This document shows, one piece after another, positions 1 to 6,114 of a stretch of DNA of 6,114 nucleotides. The stretch spans positions 1-6,114 of the forward strand of contig JAKORQ010000215.1 of the NCBI GenBank assembly GCA_029777755.1. Reading direction: 5' to 3'. This stretch comes from Planctomycetota bacterium. Its GTDB lineage: Bacteria; Planctomycetota; Phycisphaerae; Tepidisphaerales; Tepidisphaeraceae. The notes beneath the pieces are model-generated. The model was not told the DNA's origin, made no database searches, and saw only the letters and a program-made list of their open reading frames with translations. Position numbers and translations under genes: made by a program. Numbering within the stretch: position 1 is the stretch's first letter; each line of letters opens with the position of its first letter.

Positions 1-1
1 G

Positions 2-583
2 GAAGTAGACCGCGACCCGTTCCGGCAGTTTGCCTCCTGGCTGCAGCAGGCAATCTCCGCCAGCGCCATGGAGCCGAACGCCATGGCCCTGGCAACCTGC
101 ACTCCTGATGGCACCCCATCCGTGCGCATGGTTCTGCTCAAGGGACTGGACGATCGCGGGTTCGTCTTCTTCACCAACTACGAAAGCCGCAAGGCACAGG
201 AGATGGAGACGACCGGGAAAGCCTCACTGCTTTTCTTCTGGCCGGAACTGGAGCGACAGGTGCGCGTGGAAGGCACGATTGAGCGGACCAGTGCAGAGGA
301 ATCAGATGCCTACTTCGCCAGCCGCCCACTTGAGAGCCGCATAGGGGCTGCCGCCTCGCCGCAAAGCCAGGTAATCGAGTCGCGCGAGCTGCTGGAACAG
401 AAGATGCGCGAGATCGCCCGACAATATCCCGGCGGCAACATCCCCCGGCCATCCAACTGGGGAGGCTACCGCCTGATCCCCCAGCGCATCGAGTTCTGGC
501 AAGGCCGCCCGGGCCGACTGCACGACCGCATCGAATACATGCACGAAGCAAACGAATGGAAAATCCGCCGCCTGGCGCCGTGA
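2..583 (+). CDS. pdxH: Pyridoxine/pyridoxamine 5'-phosphate oxidase, 5' end cut off by window
   Basis: The enzyme is cytoplasmic and FMN-dependent. It oxidises pyridoxamine or pyridoxine 5'-phosphate to pyridoxal 5'-phosphate, the last step of vitamin B6 synthesis and salvage. The frame is open from base 2 and gives 193 residues ending in TGA. The family is usually about 210-220 residues, so only the N-terminal arm is missing. Visible family signatures, in order: DPFRQFASWL near the start; MALATCTPDGTPSVRMVLLK, which holds the FMN-contacting RMVLLK stretch; FFTNYESRKAQE; RQVRVEG; the RPSNWGGYRL segment; the FWQGRPGRLHDR segment, whose Arg and His match the catalytic RLHDR of E. coli PdxH; and the typical C-terminus WKIRRLAP. 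The ATG at 68 is an internal methionine, since conserved sequence continues upstream of it. It converges with the minus-strand gene group and is probably not functionally linked to it. Identification is very secure. Confidence 0.96.
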   Translation, partial: EVDRDPFRQFASWLQQAISASAMEPNAMALATCTPDGTPSVRMVLLKGLDDRGFVFFTNYESRKAQEMETTGKASLLFFWPELERQVRVEGTIERTSAEESDAYFASRPLESRIGAAASPQSQVIESRELLEQKMREIARQYPGGNIPRPSNWGGYRLIPQRIEFWQGRPGRLHDRIEYMHEANEWKIRRLAP

Positions 584-592
584 TCGTGTTTC

Positions 593-722
593 GGAACCAC
601 AGATAAACACCGATTGACACAAGACTGCTTCGCCTCTTTTGTACTCTGTGTCCAGCGCAGTGTCTGGGCCTGCGAGCTTTCAATCAATAATCAAAAATCC
701 TTCGGTGTGCATCTGTGGTTCC
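593..722. repeat. Imperfect inverted-repeat element in the convergent spacer
   Basis: The 167-base spacer after pdxH holds two 21-base outer arms, 593-613 (GGAACCACAGAT..ACACCGA) and 702-722 (TCGGTGT..ATCTGTGGTTCC). They are reverse complements at 19 of 21 positions; the two mismatches are adjacent, at 605-606. A second, nested pair lies inside: GACACAAGA at 616-624 and TCTGTGTC at 645-652, with one bulged base. The whole stretch could fold into a long hairpin. Motifs of the type ACCACAGAT..ACACAGAT recur between genes in many planctomycete-like and other bacterial genomes, as far as I recall, so this may be one copy of a dispersed REP- or MITE-like family. It contains no ORF of note. It sits where the transcripts of pdxH and the deacetylase meet, so the hairpin might also help end transcription, but no U-rich tract follows a compact stem on either strand. 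The inverted repeat is directly visible; its nature is inferred. Confidence 0.75.
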
Positions 723-750
723 AATTTCTCCCTTCGCCACACGTGCACCC

Positions 751-1428
751 CTACACCAACTGATCTAGCCCTGACAGGCCGAAGACTTCGTGCGTGAAAA
801 ATGGCTCGGCGTAGGCCGTGCCGATTCGTCCGCCGTAGTAGCCGCACAGCGTTTTCACCATCTCCGGGACGGGGCTGCTATTTACGACGAACTGGCTGTG
901 GTAGGCCGCGATCGCCTGCATCTTCTTCTCGATCGTGCTGGAGATGTCGATGCAGAAGGTCGGGCGGAAATCCATGCGAAGATGCGTGCAGAAATAGTAG
1001 ATGATCCGTTTGGGATAGCACGGCTCACCCTCGATGGTGTCGCATCTGGTCAGCTTCGCGTCAAAGCGGGCGTCCTCGCCTATGCGAGTTACGGCGACAT
1101 GATCCGGGTGAGCGTCTATCGGGTAGGGCAGGAAAATCACGTCCGGGCGAAACCTTCGGTACATGCTCGCCAGCCGGTGGCGGTTCTCGATACTGTGCAC
1201 GACCTGGCGATTGGGCAGGCCCAGCAATGTGCGCTCAACGCCCAGGATGGCCGCCGCCTCTGCGGCCTCTTAAGCGCGCTTCTCCGGCGTGCCAAAGGGG
1301 GTAGGCTCGCCATTGGTCACATCCAGCAGGTGCACCTTGTGCCCCTGCGCCGCCAGCAGGGCTATCGTGCCGCCCATGCCCAGTTCCTGGTCATCCGGAT
1401 GTGGTCCAACGACGAGAAAAGTCGCCAT
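751..1428 (-). pseudogene. PIG-L/LmbE-family deacetylase, BshB1-like, interrupted by an in-frame TAA
   Basis: Members of this family are zinc-dependent and remove the acetyl group from N-acetylglucosaminyl conjugates. BshB1 acts in bacillithiol synthesis; others act on glycolipids or surface sugars. Reading from the ATG at 1428, one frame runs 225 codons to TAG at 751-753 and keeps the whole family pattern. Residues 10-13 are HPDD, giving the predicted zinc ligands His10 and Asp13 and general base Asp12, followed by QELGMGG. Residues 107-110 are HPDH, with the predicted third ligand His110. The PTFCIDIS and YAEPFF segments near the end are also BshB1-like. Codon 53 is TAA (1270-1272), in a family stretch that usually reads like RAEEAAEAAAILGV; a single G-to-T change from GAA would explain it. 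The first piece (52 residues) keeps HPDD only. A TTG at 1227 could start the rest but would lack HPDD. A strong GGGAGGAG site precedes the ATG. It could be a recent pseudogene, a sequencing error, or a read-through case; TAA is a normal stop in this window (4763-4765). Confidence 0.85.
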
Positions 1429-1434
1429 CTACTG

Positions 1435-1442
1435 CTCCTCCC
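1435..1442 (-). promoter_or_regulatory. Strong Shine-Dalgarno site of the deacetylase gene
   Basis: Read on the minus strand, this is GGGAGGAG, followed by six bases and then the ATG at 1428. It fixes the start of the deacetylase frame well upstream of the in-frame stop. That supports reading the two open pieces as one original gene, because a downstream start at TTG 1227 would leave this site without use. It lies in the 39-base gap after the stop of the 696-residue gene. Confidence 0.8.
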
Positions 1443-1467
1443 TTTGGTCAGGACAAAGACACCTGCC

Positions 1468-3558
1468 CTACTCGCCTCGCAGGCGAAGGGCCAGCGCTTT
1501 GCGGATATCCTCGGAAACGGATGGATCCGAGTGAATACTGTATATCGCCGCGCTCGCCAGGCTGAAGTACCTCTGCGCCGAGTAGGTGTTGGTCGCCAGC
1601 GGCGTCATGAGCTTGGCGCAAACCGTGTGGACGCGGCTGGGCATCTCCTGCAGCGTGCTCGCCCCGCCTATGCTGCGCAAGACGAAGCGCAGGGTCGGCC
1701 GATTCTCCGCCTGCACCCGCTCACGTGCCTGCATCGGCCCGGAGTTGTCGCCCAGGAATCCTGCAAATGCGTCGGAGATGGCCGCCCGGTACGGAGTAAG
1801 GACCTGCTCCACCGCGACCGGGTCGATGCCCCAGTCGGCCCAGCGCTCAAGCGCGGCCGTGTTCTTGAGCATCGCCTCCACCTGTACCGCGCTTGGGAGC
1901 GACTGCACCAGTGGCATCAACATCTCATTGCGATCGATCTTCCCCGTGTCCAGCGGCACACCGTTGGCCGCCTGCGTGGCCACATCGGTCACGTTACTGC
2001 GCCATTTGTTGTAGATGTCCTTGGGTGAGCGTCGGGTGTATTGCCTGAAGACCTCAAGCTCCGGGCCAGTGATGGTCAGCTTCTCAAGTTCCCTGGCCAT
2101 GTCGGCCAGGCGCACCATGTCCTTGAGCACCCTGGTTGCCTCGCGGCGGATAGGCCCATTGCCCGGGCTGGCCGCCACCGTCGCTTCCTTGGCGACGCGA
2201 CGATCCAGGTTCTGCGACGACTTGGACTTGAACGAGTTGAGGGTATCCAGGGCCTGCGGCATGGCCTGCAGGGCATCGATCAGGTCCAGCGCGATGCGCA
2301 TCTCATCGAGGCGCTGATCGAGGTCGGACGGCTCGGTGCCTGACAGCGCCCCTGCCCCGAGATTCTCCACATCACCAAGGAACGCCGCCCGCGATGATTC
2401 AAATGCCCGGCGGCTGTCGTCGTAGGACTTTTGGATCTGCCTCGCCAGCGTTGGGTTGGCGTCATAGACCAGCGTGGCCGGGGAATTGTCATACACCGCG
2501 CAGAAATGGACAAATCGCTCCATCGCCGAGAGCACCTGCTTGCTCGATTTCGGGTTCTGCTGGGCGTACTCGAAGCCTGGCGCAAGCAGGCGATAGTTGC
2601 CCTCGGTAAGGTTCAGGCGATTGATCGAGCCAAGCACCTGCCGATACTGCGACATCTCCCCGATGCGCTTCCTGCCCAGGTCGCGCAGGCGCCGATCGCT
2701 GAACAGCGCCAGCGACTCAGTGAGTTGCCGCTCGAGCTGGGCGCGATCGTCAGTGCTGACTCCTGCATTGCCGGCCAGGCCGGCCGCGATCTCGATGGCA
2801 TCATCCAGCACCGGGCGAAGCTGCGCCACGTCCTGGTCGGTCATCCCGTATTGTGCCGGGCGCTCCACCATGTCGAGCGTCGCCAGGAGCTGCTGCCGGA
2901 GCGGATGCGAGACGGTAAGGCTGGGAATCAGCCGCGATGGCTCCGAGCGGCCCGGACCCGTCGGGCGCTGCATCCTCTCTGAGGGTGCATCCAGCGAGAC
3001 CGTCGGCAGCCTGCTTGGCCGCATCACCGGCATTCTTGAGGGATTGACCACCTCCCCGGTTGCCAGCTCCAATACATACATCCCCACGTTGCGGCAGATC
3101 TCATCGAGCTTGTTCGGGTCGGCGGACCCGGGCAGGTCGTAGGTAAGCTGATGAAGCTGCCGCGCGGCATTCTGCTGCACGCGATTGAGTGGCTTGTTTT
3201 CGCTGGCGAGCTGCTCCTGCAAAGCAGCCGAGGCCGCCCCGACCTGCGTTAGCCTCAGGTAGATCGCCGCCGCATGATCGTCGTTGGACGGCTTGAGCGA
3301 GGCAATCCACCGCGAGATGATCTCCAGGTCGAGGCTGGCATCCAGCCGGGTGCGGGCATCGCCGACCATGTCCACCCGCTGCAGCACCATGGGGATGATC
3401 CGCTCCTCGGAGCGCTGGGCGCCGGCGGAGAAGAGCGACTTGACGGGAGCGGCATCAACCAGGACGTCAGTACGCCTGTTCTGCTGGGATTGCCCCGACG
3501 CGGCCGCCCCCCACACGAGCATGGCTGCAACAAATACTTGCACTTGCTTGAACTTCAT
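1468..3558 (-). CDS. Predicted secreted, helix-rich protein of unknown function (696 aa)
   Basis: I do not recognise this family. The first 22 residues form a typical Sec signal peptide: a basic start (MKFKQ), a hydrophobic core VFVAAMLVWGAAA, then ASG before Gln23 as a likely cleavage site. No later membrane segment is evident, so export to the periplasm or beyond is expected. The mature part is rich in Ala, Leu, Arg and Gln and looks almost wholly alpha-helical, with a Pro/Arg-rich linker around residues 175-210. No catalytic motif or cysteine cluster was found. The start at 3558 is chosen because AGGAGAAG (3564-3571) lies a suitable distance upstream, the signal peptide begins there, and the ATG shares its A with the glycosyltransferase stop (TGATG), which implies translational coupling. 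An ATG seven codons earlier is possible but would add a non-signal extension. The deacetylase starts 39 bases downstream. A scaffold or accessory role in surface-glycan handling is possible but inferred only from neighbours. Confidence 0.88.
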   Translation of the reverse strand: MKFKQVQVFVAAMLVWGAAASGQSQQNRRTDVLVDAAPVKSLFSAGAQRSEERIIPMVLQRVDMVGDARTRLDASLDLEIISRWIASLKPSNDDHAAAIYLRLTQVGAASAALQEQLASENKPLNRVQQNAARQLHQLTYDLPGSADPNKLDEICRNVGMYVLELATGEVVNPSRMPVMRPSRLPTVSLDAPSERMQRPTGPGRSEPSRLIPSLTVSHPLRQQLLATLDMVERPAQYGMTDQDVAQLRPVLDDAIEIAAGLAGNAGVSTDDRAQLERQLTESLALFSDRRLRDLGRKRIGEMSQYRQVLGSINRLNLTEGNYRLLAPGFEYAQQNPKSSKQVLSAMERFVHFCAVYDNSPATLVYDANPTLARQIQKSYDDSRRAFESSRAAFLGDVENLGAGALSGTEPSDLDQRLDEMRIALDLIDALQAMPQALDTLNSFKSKSSQNLDRRVAKEATVAASPGNGPIRREATRVLKDMVRLADMARELEKLTITGPELEVFRQYTRRSPKDIYNKWRSNVTDVATQAANGVPLDTGKIDRNEMLMPLVQSLPSAVQVEAMLKNTAALERWADWGIDPVAVEQVLTPYRAAISDAFAGFLGDNSGPMQARERVQAENRPTLRFVLRSIGGASTLQEMPSRVHTVCAKLMTPLATNTYSAQRYFSLASAAIYSIHSDPSVSEDIRKALALRLRGE

Positions 3559-4718
3559 CAATGCTTCTCCTGCAGGCATATCTGGTAGAGCCGTTCCAGG
3601 CAGCCCACCATCCTGTCCGCGCCGAAGCGCTCCAGCACAAAGCGTTGACCTTCCGCCCCCATGCGTATCCGCTTCACCTCGCTGCCAAGCAGATCCGTCA
3701 GCGCCCGTTTTACCCCTTCCACATCGAACGGGTTGACCAGATACCCGGTTCGGTTGGGGATCAGGGCCTCGCGGTTGCCGTCGATGTCATAGGTTATAAC
3801 CGGTTTGCCCGCGAGCGATCCCTGTGCCAGCGCACGCGCCAACCCCTCGCGCCGCGACGGATGCACAAGGATATCCATGGCATTCACAAGCTCGGGAATC
3901 CGCGATGGCGGAACAAGCCCGGTCAGCACAAACCGGTCTTCCAGCCCCAGCTCCCGAATCTGCCGCAGGTACTGTTCCCGCAGCAGCCCGTCACCCACCC
4001 ACATGAAACGGAGCTTGGGAAACTGCCGGCACAGCTCAGGGGCGATGGCGATAAGGTCCTCATGCCCCTTCATGTAGAACAGTCGGGCAATCGTACCGAC
4101 GATCACTTCGTCGGGCGCGATGTTCAGCGATGCCCGCACCTGCTCGCGGCTCACCGGCGGCGAGAGAAATGGGGCCGTCTCCATCCCCGAATAGACGGTG
4201 ATGTACTGCGAACGCTTGCCGATATCCACCGCCAGCGACTGCTCGGCCATGGCGTCCGCCACGCAAACGATGCGGGAGGAGATCGGCGCGGTGACCTTTT
4301 CAGCCAGGCGATAAAAGTAGTTCACCGCCTTGTTGGTGGACGCAGTGAACGCCAGCCCGTGGATGGTATGGATGATCACCGGCACGCCCGCTTGGTAGGC
4401 GGCCCATCGCCCGATGATGCCGGCCTTGCTGGAGTGGGTGTGGACGATGTCCGGCTTAAGTTCCCTGAGCGTCTTTATCAGCGTCCTGAAGCTCCTGAAG
4501 TCGCGGATGGGCATCACCGCCCGCCGCATGTCGTCCAGCTCAATCACTCGATAGCCAGTTGACCTGGCACGCTCCATCAAGGAGCCTTCCGGACCCATCT
4601 CCGGGCCGGTGATAAGCGTAACGTCATGCCCCCTGGCGTGCTGGCCCTCGCAGGAGAGCAGCGTGTTCTCCTGCGCGCCACCGACGATCAGGCGAGTGAT
4701 GATATGGACTATCTTCAT
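3558..4718 (-). CDS. Glycosyltransferase family 4 (GT-B fold)
   Basis: The protein has 386 residues, the normal length for a GT4 retaining glycosyltransferase, an enzyme that moves a sugar from a nucleotide donor to an acceptor, usually at the inner face of the cytoplasmic membrane. The N-terminal acceptor domain shows MKIVHIITRLIVGGAQENTL with its glycine loop (residues 13-14), then IVHTHSSKAG (91-100) and IHTIHGLAF. The C-terminal donor domain shows GTIARLFYMKG (Arg212 and Lys217 in the phosphate-binding positions), WVGDG (240-244), the GLVPPSRIPELVNAMDILVHPS region, and REGLARALAQ. In that last motif the usual E-X7-E reads Glu291-X7-Gln299, a variant also seen in some GT4 members. Overall style resembles exopolysaccharide or lipopolysaccharide enzymes rather than BshA or MshA. 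No clear Shine-Dalgarno precedes the ATG, which follows the upstream gene by 44 bases. The stop overlaps the next start. Donor and acceptor sugars cannot be told from the sequence. Confidence 0.93.
   Translation of the reverse strand: MKIVHIITRLIVGGAQENTLLSCEGQHARGHDVTLITGPEMGPEGSLMERARSTGYRVIELDDMRRAVMPIRDFRSFRTLIKTLRELKPDIVHTHSSKAGIIGRWAAYQAGVPVIIHTIHGLAFTASTNKAVNYFYRLAEKVTAPISSRIVCVADAMAEQSLAVDIGKRSQYITVYSGMETAPFLSPPVSREQVRASLNIAPDEVIVGTIARLFYMKGHEDLIAIAPELCRQFPKLRFMWVGDGLLREQYLRQIRELGLEDRFVLTGLVPPSRIPELVNAMDILVHPSRREGLARALAQGSLAGKPVITYDIDGNREALIPNRTGYLVNPFDVEGVKRALTDLLGSEVKRIRMGAEGQRFVLERFGADRMVGCLERLYQICLQEKH
3564..3571 (-). promoter_or_regulatory. Ribosome binding site inside the glycosyltransferase end, for the 696-aa gene
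   Basis: On the minus strand the last codons of the glycosyltransferase contain AGGAGAAG. Its GGAG core lies eight bases before the ATG at 3558, and the TGATG stop/start overlap follows. This decides the start of the 696-residue gene and suggests that ribosomes ending the glycosyltransferase restart there. Confidence 0.65.
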
Positions 4719-4762
4719 GCCGTCTGAAAGTGTACGCGAGCCGCCTGGCTCGTGTGCCTCGC

Positions 4763-5734
4763 TTACCGGGAGCCTATGGTGCGGTACTGTTCCCGCGTCA
4801 GTTCATTGGCCGCCAGGGCTGCCGTCTGGATGGCCGGATCAGGATCATTCAGCAGCGAACGCACCATGCGCCGTGCCGCCCTCCGGTCGCCGGGGGTATT
4901 GGTGTAGTACTTATACATCCCCAGCTTCAGCACCGCCTCCACGCGCCAGACCCGCTCGGACGATTTTTCCGCAAGCACGAACACATCGCCAACATGCCGG
5001 GCAAGCACCTTGGGGTCAATGCTGGTGATCACCCGCTCCAGCGGCTCGATCCGCTCCTTGTAGTATTGCTGATAGTCGGCGACAAACTTGTCATATCGGT
5101 CGGCCGCCTCCTTGTTGCCCTGCACATTCTCAATCTGCTTGAGCACGATGGCCGACTGCGCCATTAGTCCAAGGCCGGCCGAGAGCTGCATGCGGCTGAG
5201 CCGCTGCTGATACAGGTGATACCCCAGCACGAAGCTGGCCTGCAGGCACTTGCGGGCCTCGTCAAACTCCTTCTTACGGGCATGCTCGGTGCCGATGCGA
5301 GAGACGATCGCCCCGATCTGGTGCAGCGCCGTCACGCCCGGGCGTGAGCCATAGCCGACGGCCGCCTCAGTTCTCCCGTTGAACAGGGAAGCTTTCTGGT
5401 AGTCGGCCGCCTCGATGACCGCCTTCACGCCCTCCATTCCCTGGGCACGCTCCATGTTGAACGTCGATGCCAGGCGCTCGTAGTCGTTGAGGTTCTTCTG
5501 GTAATCGGTGATTGCACGCCAGTAAATCTCGCCGGCATCGCCGTTTATCTTCTGCTCGGGCAGCAGCAGTCGCGGGTTGTACGGCAGCGCGATCTCGGCG
5601 AAGTTCGCTTCATTCCTCGAGAAATCGGTGGGTGACGTGCGTTTGTTGGAAAGGACGAAGGCAATGGTGATCAGTATCGCCATCACCAGCACCATCCCAC
5701 CCGCGATCATCCAGCCGAGCCTGTTGCCCCACAT
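4763..5734 (-). CDS. Membrane-anchored helical-repeat protein of unknown function (323 aa)
   Basis: I do not recognise the family. Residues about 9-28 (MIAGGMVLVMAILITIAFVL) form one hydrophobic membrane segment near the N-terminus, flanked by Arg5 and by a Lys-Arg pair after it, so topology is uncertain; an anchored domain outside the cytoplasm is the simplest reading. The remaining 290 or so residues look alpha-helical with a TPR/HEAT-like spacing: for example HARKKEFDEARKCLQASFVLG near the middle resembles a TPR helix pair, and LLNDPDPAIQTAALAANEL at the end resembles a HEAT unit. No catalytic motif is seen. The ATG is supported by GAGGTG five bases upstream. It is the first gene of the minus-strand group, 44 bases before the glycosyltransferase, which suggests co-transcription. 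A scaffold role near a glycan-assembly enzyme is possible but only inferred. Confidence 0.87.
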   Translation of the reverse strand: MWGNRLGWMIAGGMVLVMAILITIAFVLSNKRTSPTDFSRNEANFAEIALPYNPRLLLPEQKINGDAGEIYWRAITDYQKNLNDYERLASTFNMERAQGMEGVKAVIEAADYQKASLFNGRTEAAVGYGSRPGVTALHQIGAIVSRIGTEHARKKEFDEARKCLQASFVLGYHLYQQRLSRMQLSAGLGLMAQSAIVLKQIENVQGNKEAADRYDKFVADYQQYYKERIEPLERVITSIDPKVLARHVGDVFVLAEKSSERVWRVEAVLKLGMYKYYTNTPGDRRAARRMVRSLLNDPDPAIQTAALAANELTREQYRTIGSR

Positions 5735-5850
5735 TGAAGCACCTCGTATTCGCTACCTTATTTCAACCTGCGCCAGCCATGGAGCAGCGGGGTAGAAAAG
5801 TACGGCAAAATTGCCTGATCCGCCAGTTTTTCGCGGCCACACCGGGGAGA
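5735..5850 (-). other. Leader region upstream of the minus-strand gene group
   Basis: This stretch must contain the 5' leader if the gene group is transcribed from its own promoter. The Shine-Dalgarno GAGGTG is at 5740-5745. A short inverted repeat, GGCAA-AA-TTGCC on the plus strand (5804-5815), could be an operator or a chance palindrome. I find no convincing pair of -35 and -10 boxes at proper spacing, and no riboswitch or terminator structure. Confidence 0.4.
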
Positions 5851-6112
5851 TCAGCCCCCTTTCGTCGTCCCAGGCGAGCTCACCAGCATGGGAACGTTAT
5901 TTGCATCCGGGCTCTTGCTGAATTTCTCCCGGCGCGGTTCAATACCGGGACACTCCTCGATGATGAGGGTTTCCTCGACGCTGAGGCGAATTCCATACGG
6001 ACATTGTGTACAGATAACCTGCCAGGGACGGCGCGGGGCGGTCTGTTTTTGCCCCGATCAGTGCTGGGACGCACTGAGGCTCGAGACCCTTGTCAGGAAA
6101 CGAACATCGCTT
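5851..6112 (-). pseudogene. Possible small cysteine-containing gene, partial and frameshifted
   Basis: The minus-strand frame from 6057 to TGA at 5851-5853 has no ATG, GTG or TTG before a late Met, yet its later part reads like real protein: WQVICTQCPYGIRLSVEE followed by TLIIEECPGIEP, with a CxxC pair and a third Cys. Upstream, a different minus frame is open from the window edge (6112) and reads KRCSFPDKGLEPQCVPALIG. Deleting one base in the A5 run (6046-6050, T5 on the plus strand) would join the two into one open frame that keeps both protein-like parts. So this may be the 3' end of a small zinc-ribbon-like gene broken by a one-base insertion or by a homopolymer error. The function is unknown. 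If real, it ends 116 bases before the first gene of the minus-strand group and could be its upstream neighbour. Chance open frames in GC-rich DNA are a serious alternative. Confidence 0.3.
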
Positions 6113-6114
6113 CA

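Noticed and set aside
656..674. Short CGCAG/CTGCG stem as a Rho-independent terminator for pdxH
   Set aside because: The stem is only five base pairs and no T-tract follows it.
171..683. 170-codon minus-strand open frame antisense to pdxH
   Set aside because: pdxH is certain on the plus strand, and this translation is Arg/Ser-rich without motifs.
790..2028. 412-codon plus-strand open frame antisense to the deacetylase and the 696-aa gene
   Set aside because: It crosses two genes with clear family or signal-peptide evidence on the other strand, its translation is rich in Arg, His and Gln without any recognisable motif, and such shadows are common in GC-rich DNA.
2431..2982. 183-codon plus-strand open frame inside the 696-aa gene
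   Set aside because: It is fully contained in a longer, better supported minus-strand gene and shows no start signal or domain.
3561..4562. 333-codon plus-strand open frame antisense to the glycosyltransferase
   Set aside because: The minus strand carries all GT4 motifs; the plus-strand translation is His/Arg/Pro-rich and looks like a mirror of those codons.
3558..4718. Assignment of the glycosyltransferase as BshA to pair with the BshB1-like deacetylase
   Set aside because: The N-terminal loop and acceptor-domain segments look like exopolysaccharide GT4 enzymes, and no BshC is present in the window.
5880..6074. 64-codon minus-strand open frame starting at GTG
   Set aside because: Ser/Arg-rich, no Shine-Dalgarno and no hydrophobic pattern; a different minus frame over the same bases looks more like coding sequence.
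5888..6114. Plus-strand frame open to the window end, starting at an ATG
   Set aside because: No ribosome site is evident and the translation is Arg/Ser-rich with no recognised pattern; the minus-strand readings of the same bases look more protein-like. It cannot be fully excluded because the window ends.

Overview
The window is GC-rich bacterial DNA. The organism cannot be named from it. My best guess is a member of the Planctomycetota (Phycisphaerae-like) or a related PVC-type lineage. This rests on gene style (lineage-specific helical envelope proteins beside a GT4 glycosyltransferase and an LmbE/PIG-L deacetylase) and on a dispersed-looking 'ACCACAGAT..ACAC' intergenic repeat, so it is inference. 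TGA, TAG and TAA all end genes here, so the standard code applies.

Layout: positions 2-583 (+) hold the 3' part of pdxH (pyridoxamine/pyridoxine 5'-phosphate oxidase), cut off by the window start. Positions 584-750 are a convergent intergenic spacer dominated by a long imperfect inverted repeat (21-nt outer arms at 593-613 and 702-722, 19 of 21 paired). Positions 751-5734 (-) hold a compact gene group read right to left: a membrane-anchored helical protein of unknown function (4763-5734), a GT4 glycosyltransferase (3558-4718), a 696-residue predicted secreted helical protein of unknown function (1468-3558, start overlapping the glycosyltransferase stop as TGATG), and a BshB1-like PIG-L deacetylase (751-1428). 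The deacetylase is interrupted by an in-frame TAA at codon 53 but is otherwise intact. Positions 5735-6114 hold the leader of this group and, on the minus strand, traces of a small cysteine-containing coding sequence that seems to change frame once.

How the genes may work together: tight spacing, translational coupling and a shared strand suggest one transcript. A GT4 glycosyltransferase, an N-acetylglucosamine-type deacetylase and two envelope-directed helical proteins point to making or modifying a surface glycan or glycolipid. That reading is inference; no substrate can be read from the sequence. pdxH on the opposite strand is an unrelated housekeeping gene for vitamin B6 salvage.

The points most worth a second look are the nonsense codon in an otherwise perfect deacetylase, the inverted-repeat element behind pdxH, the unassigned 696-residue secreted protein, and the possible frameshifted small gene at the right edge. 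No CRISPR array, tRNA, rRNA, insertion sequence or clear Rho-independent terminator was seen.
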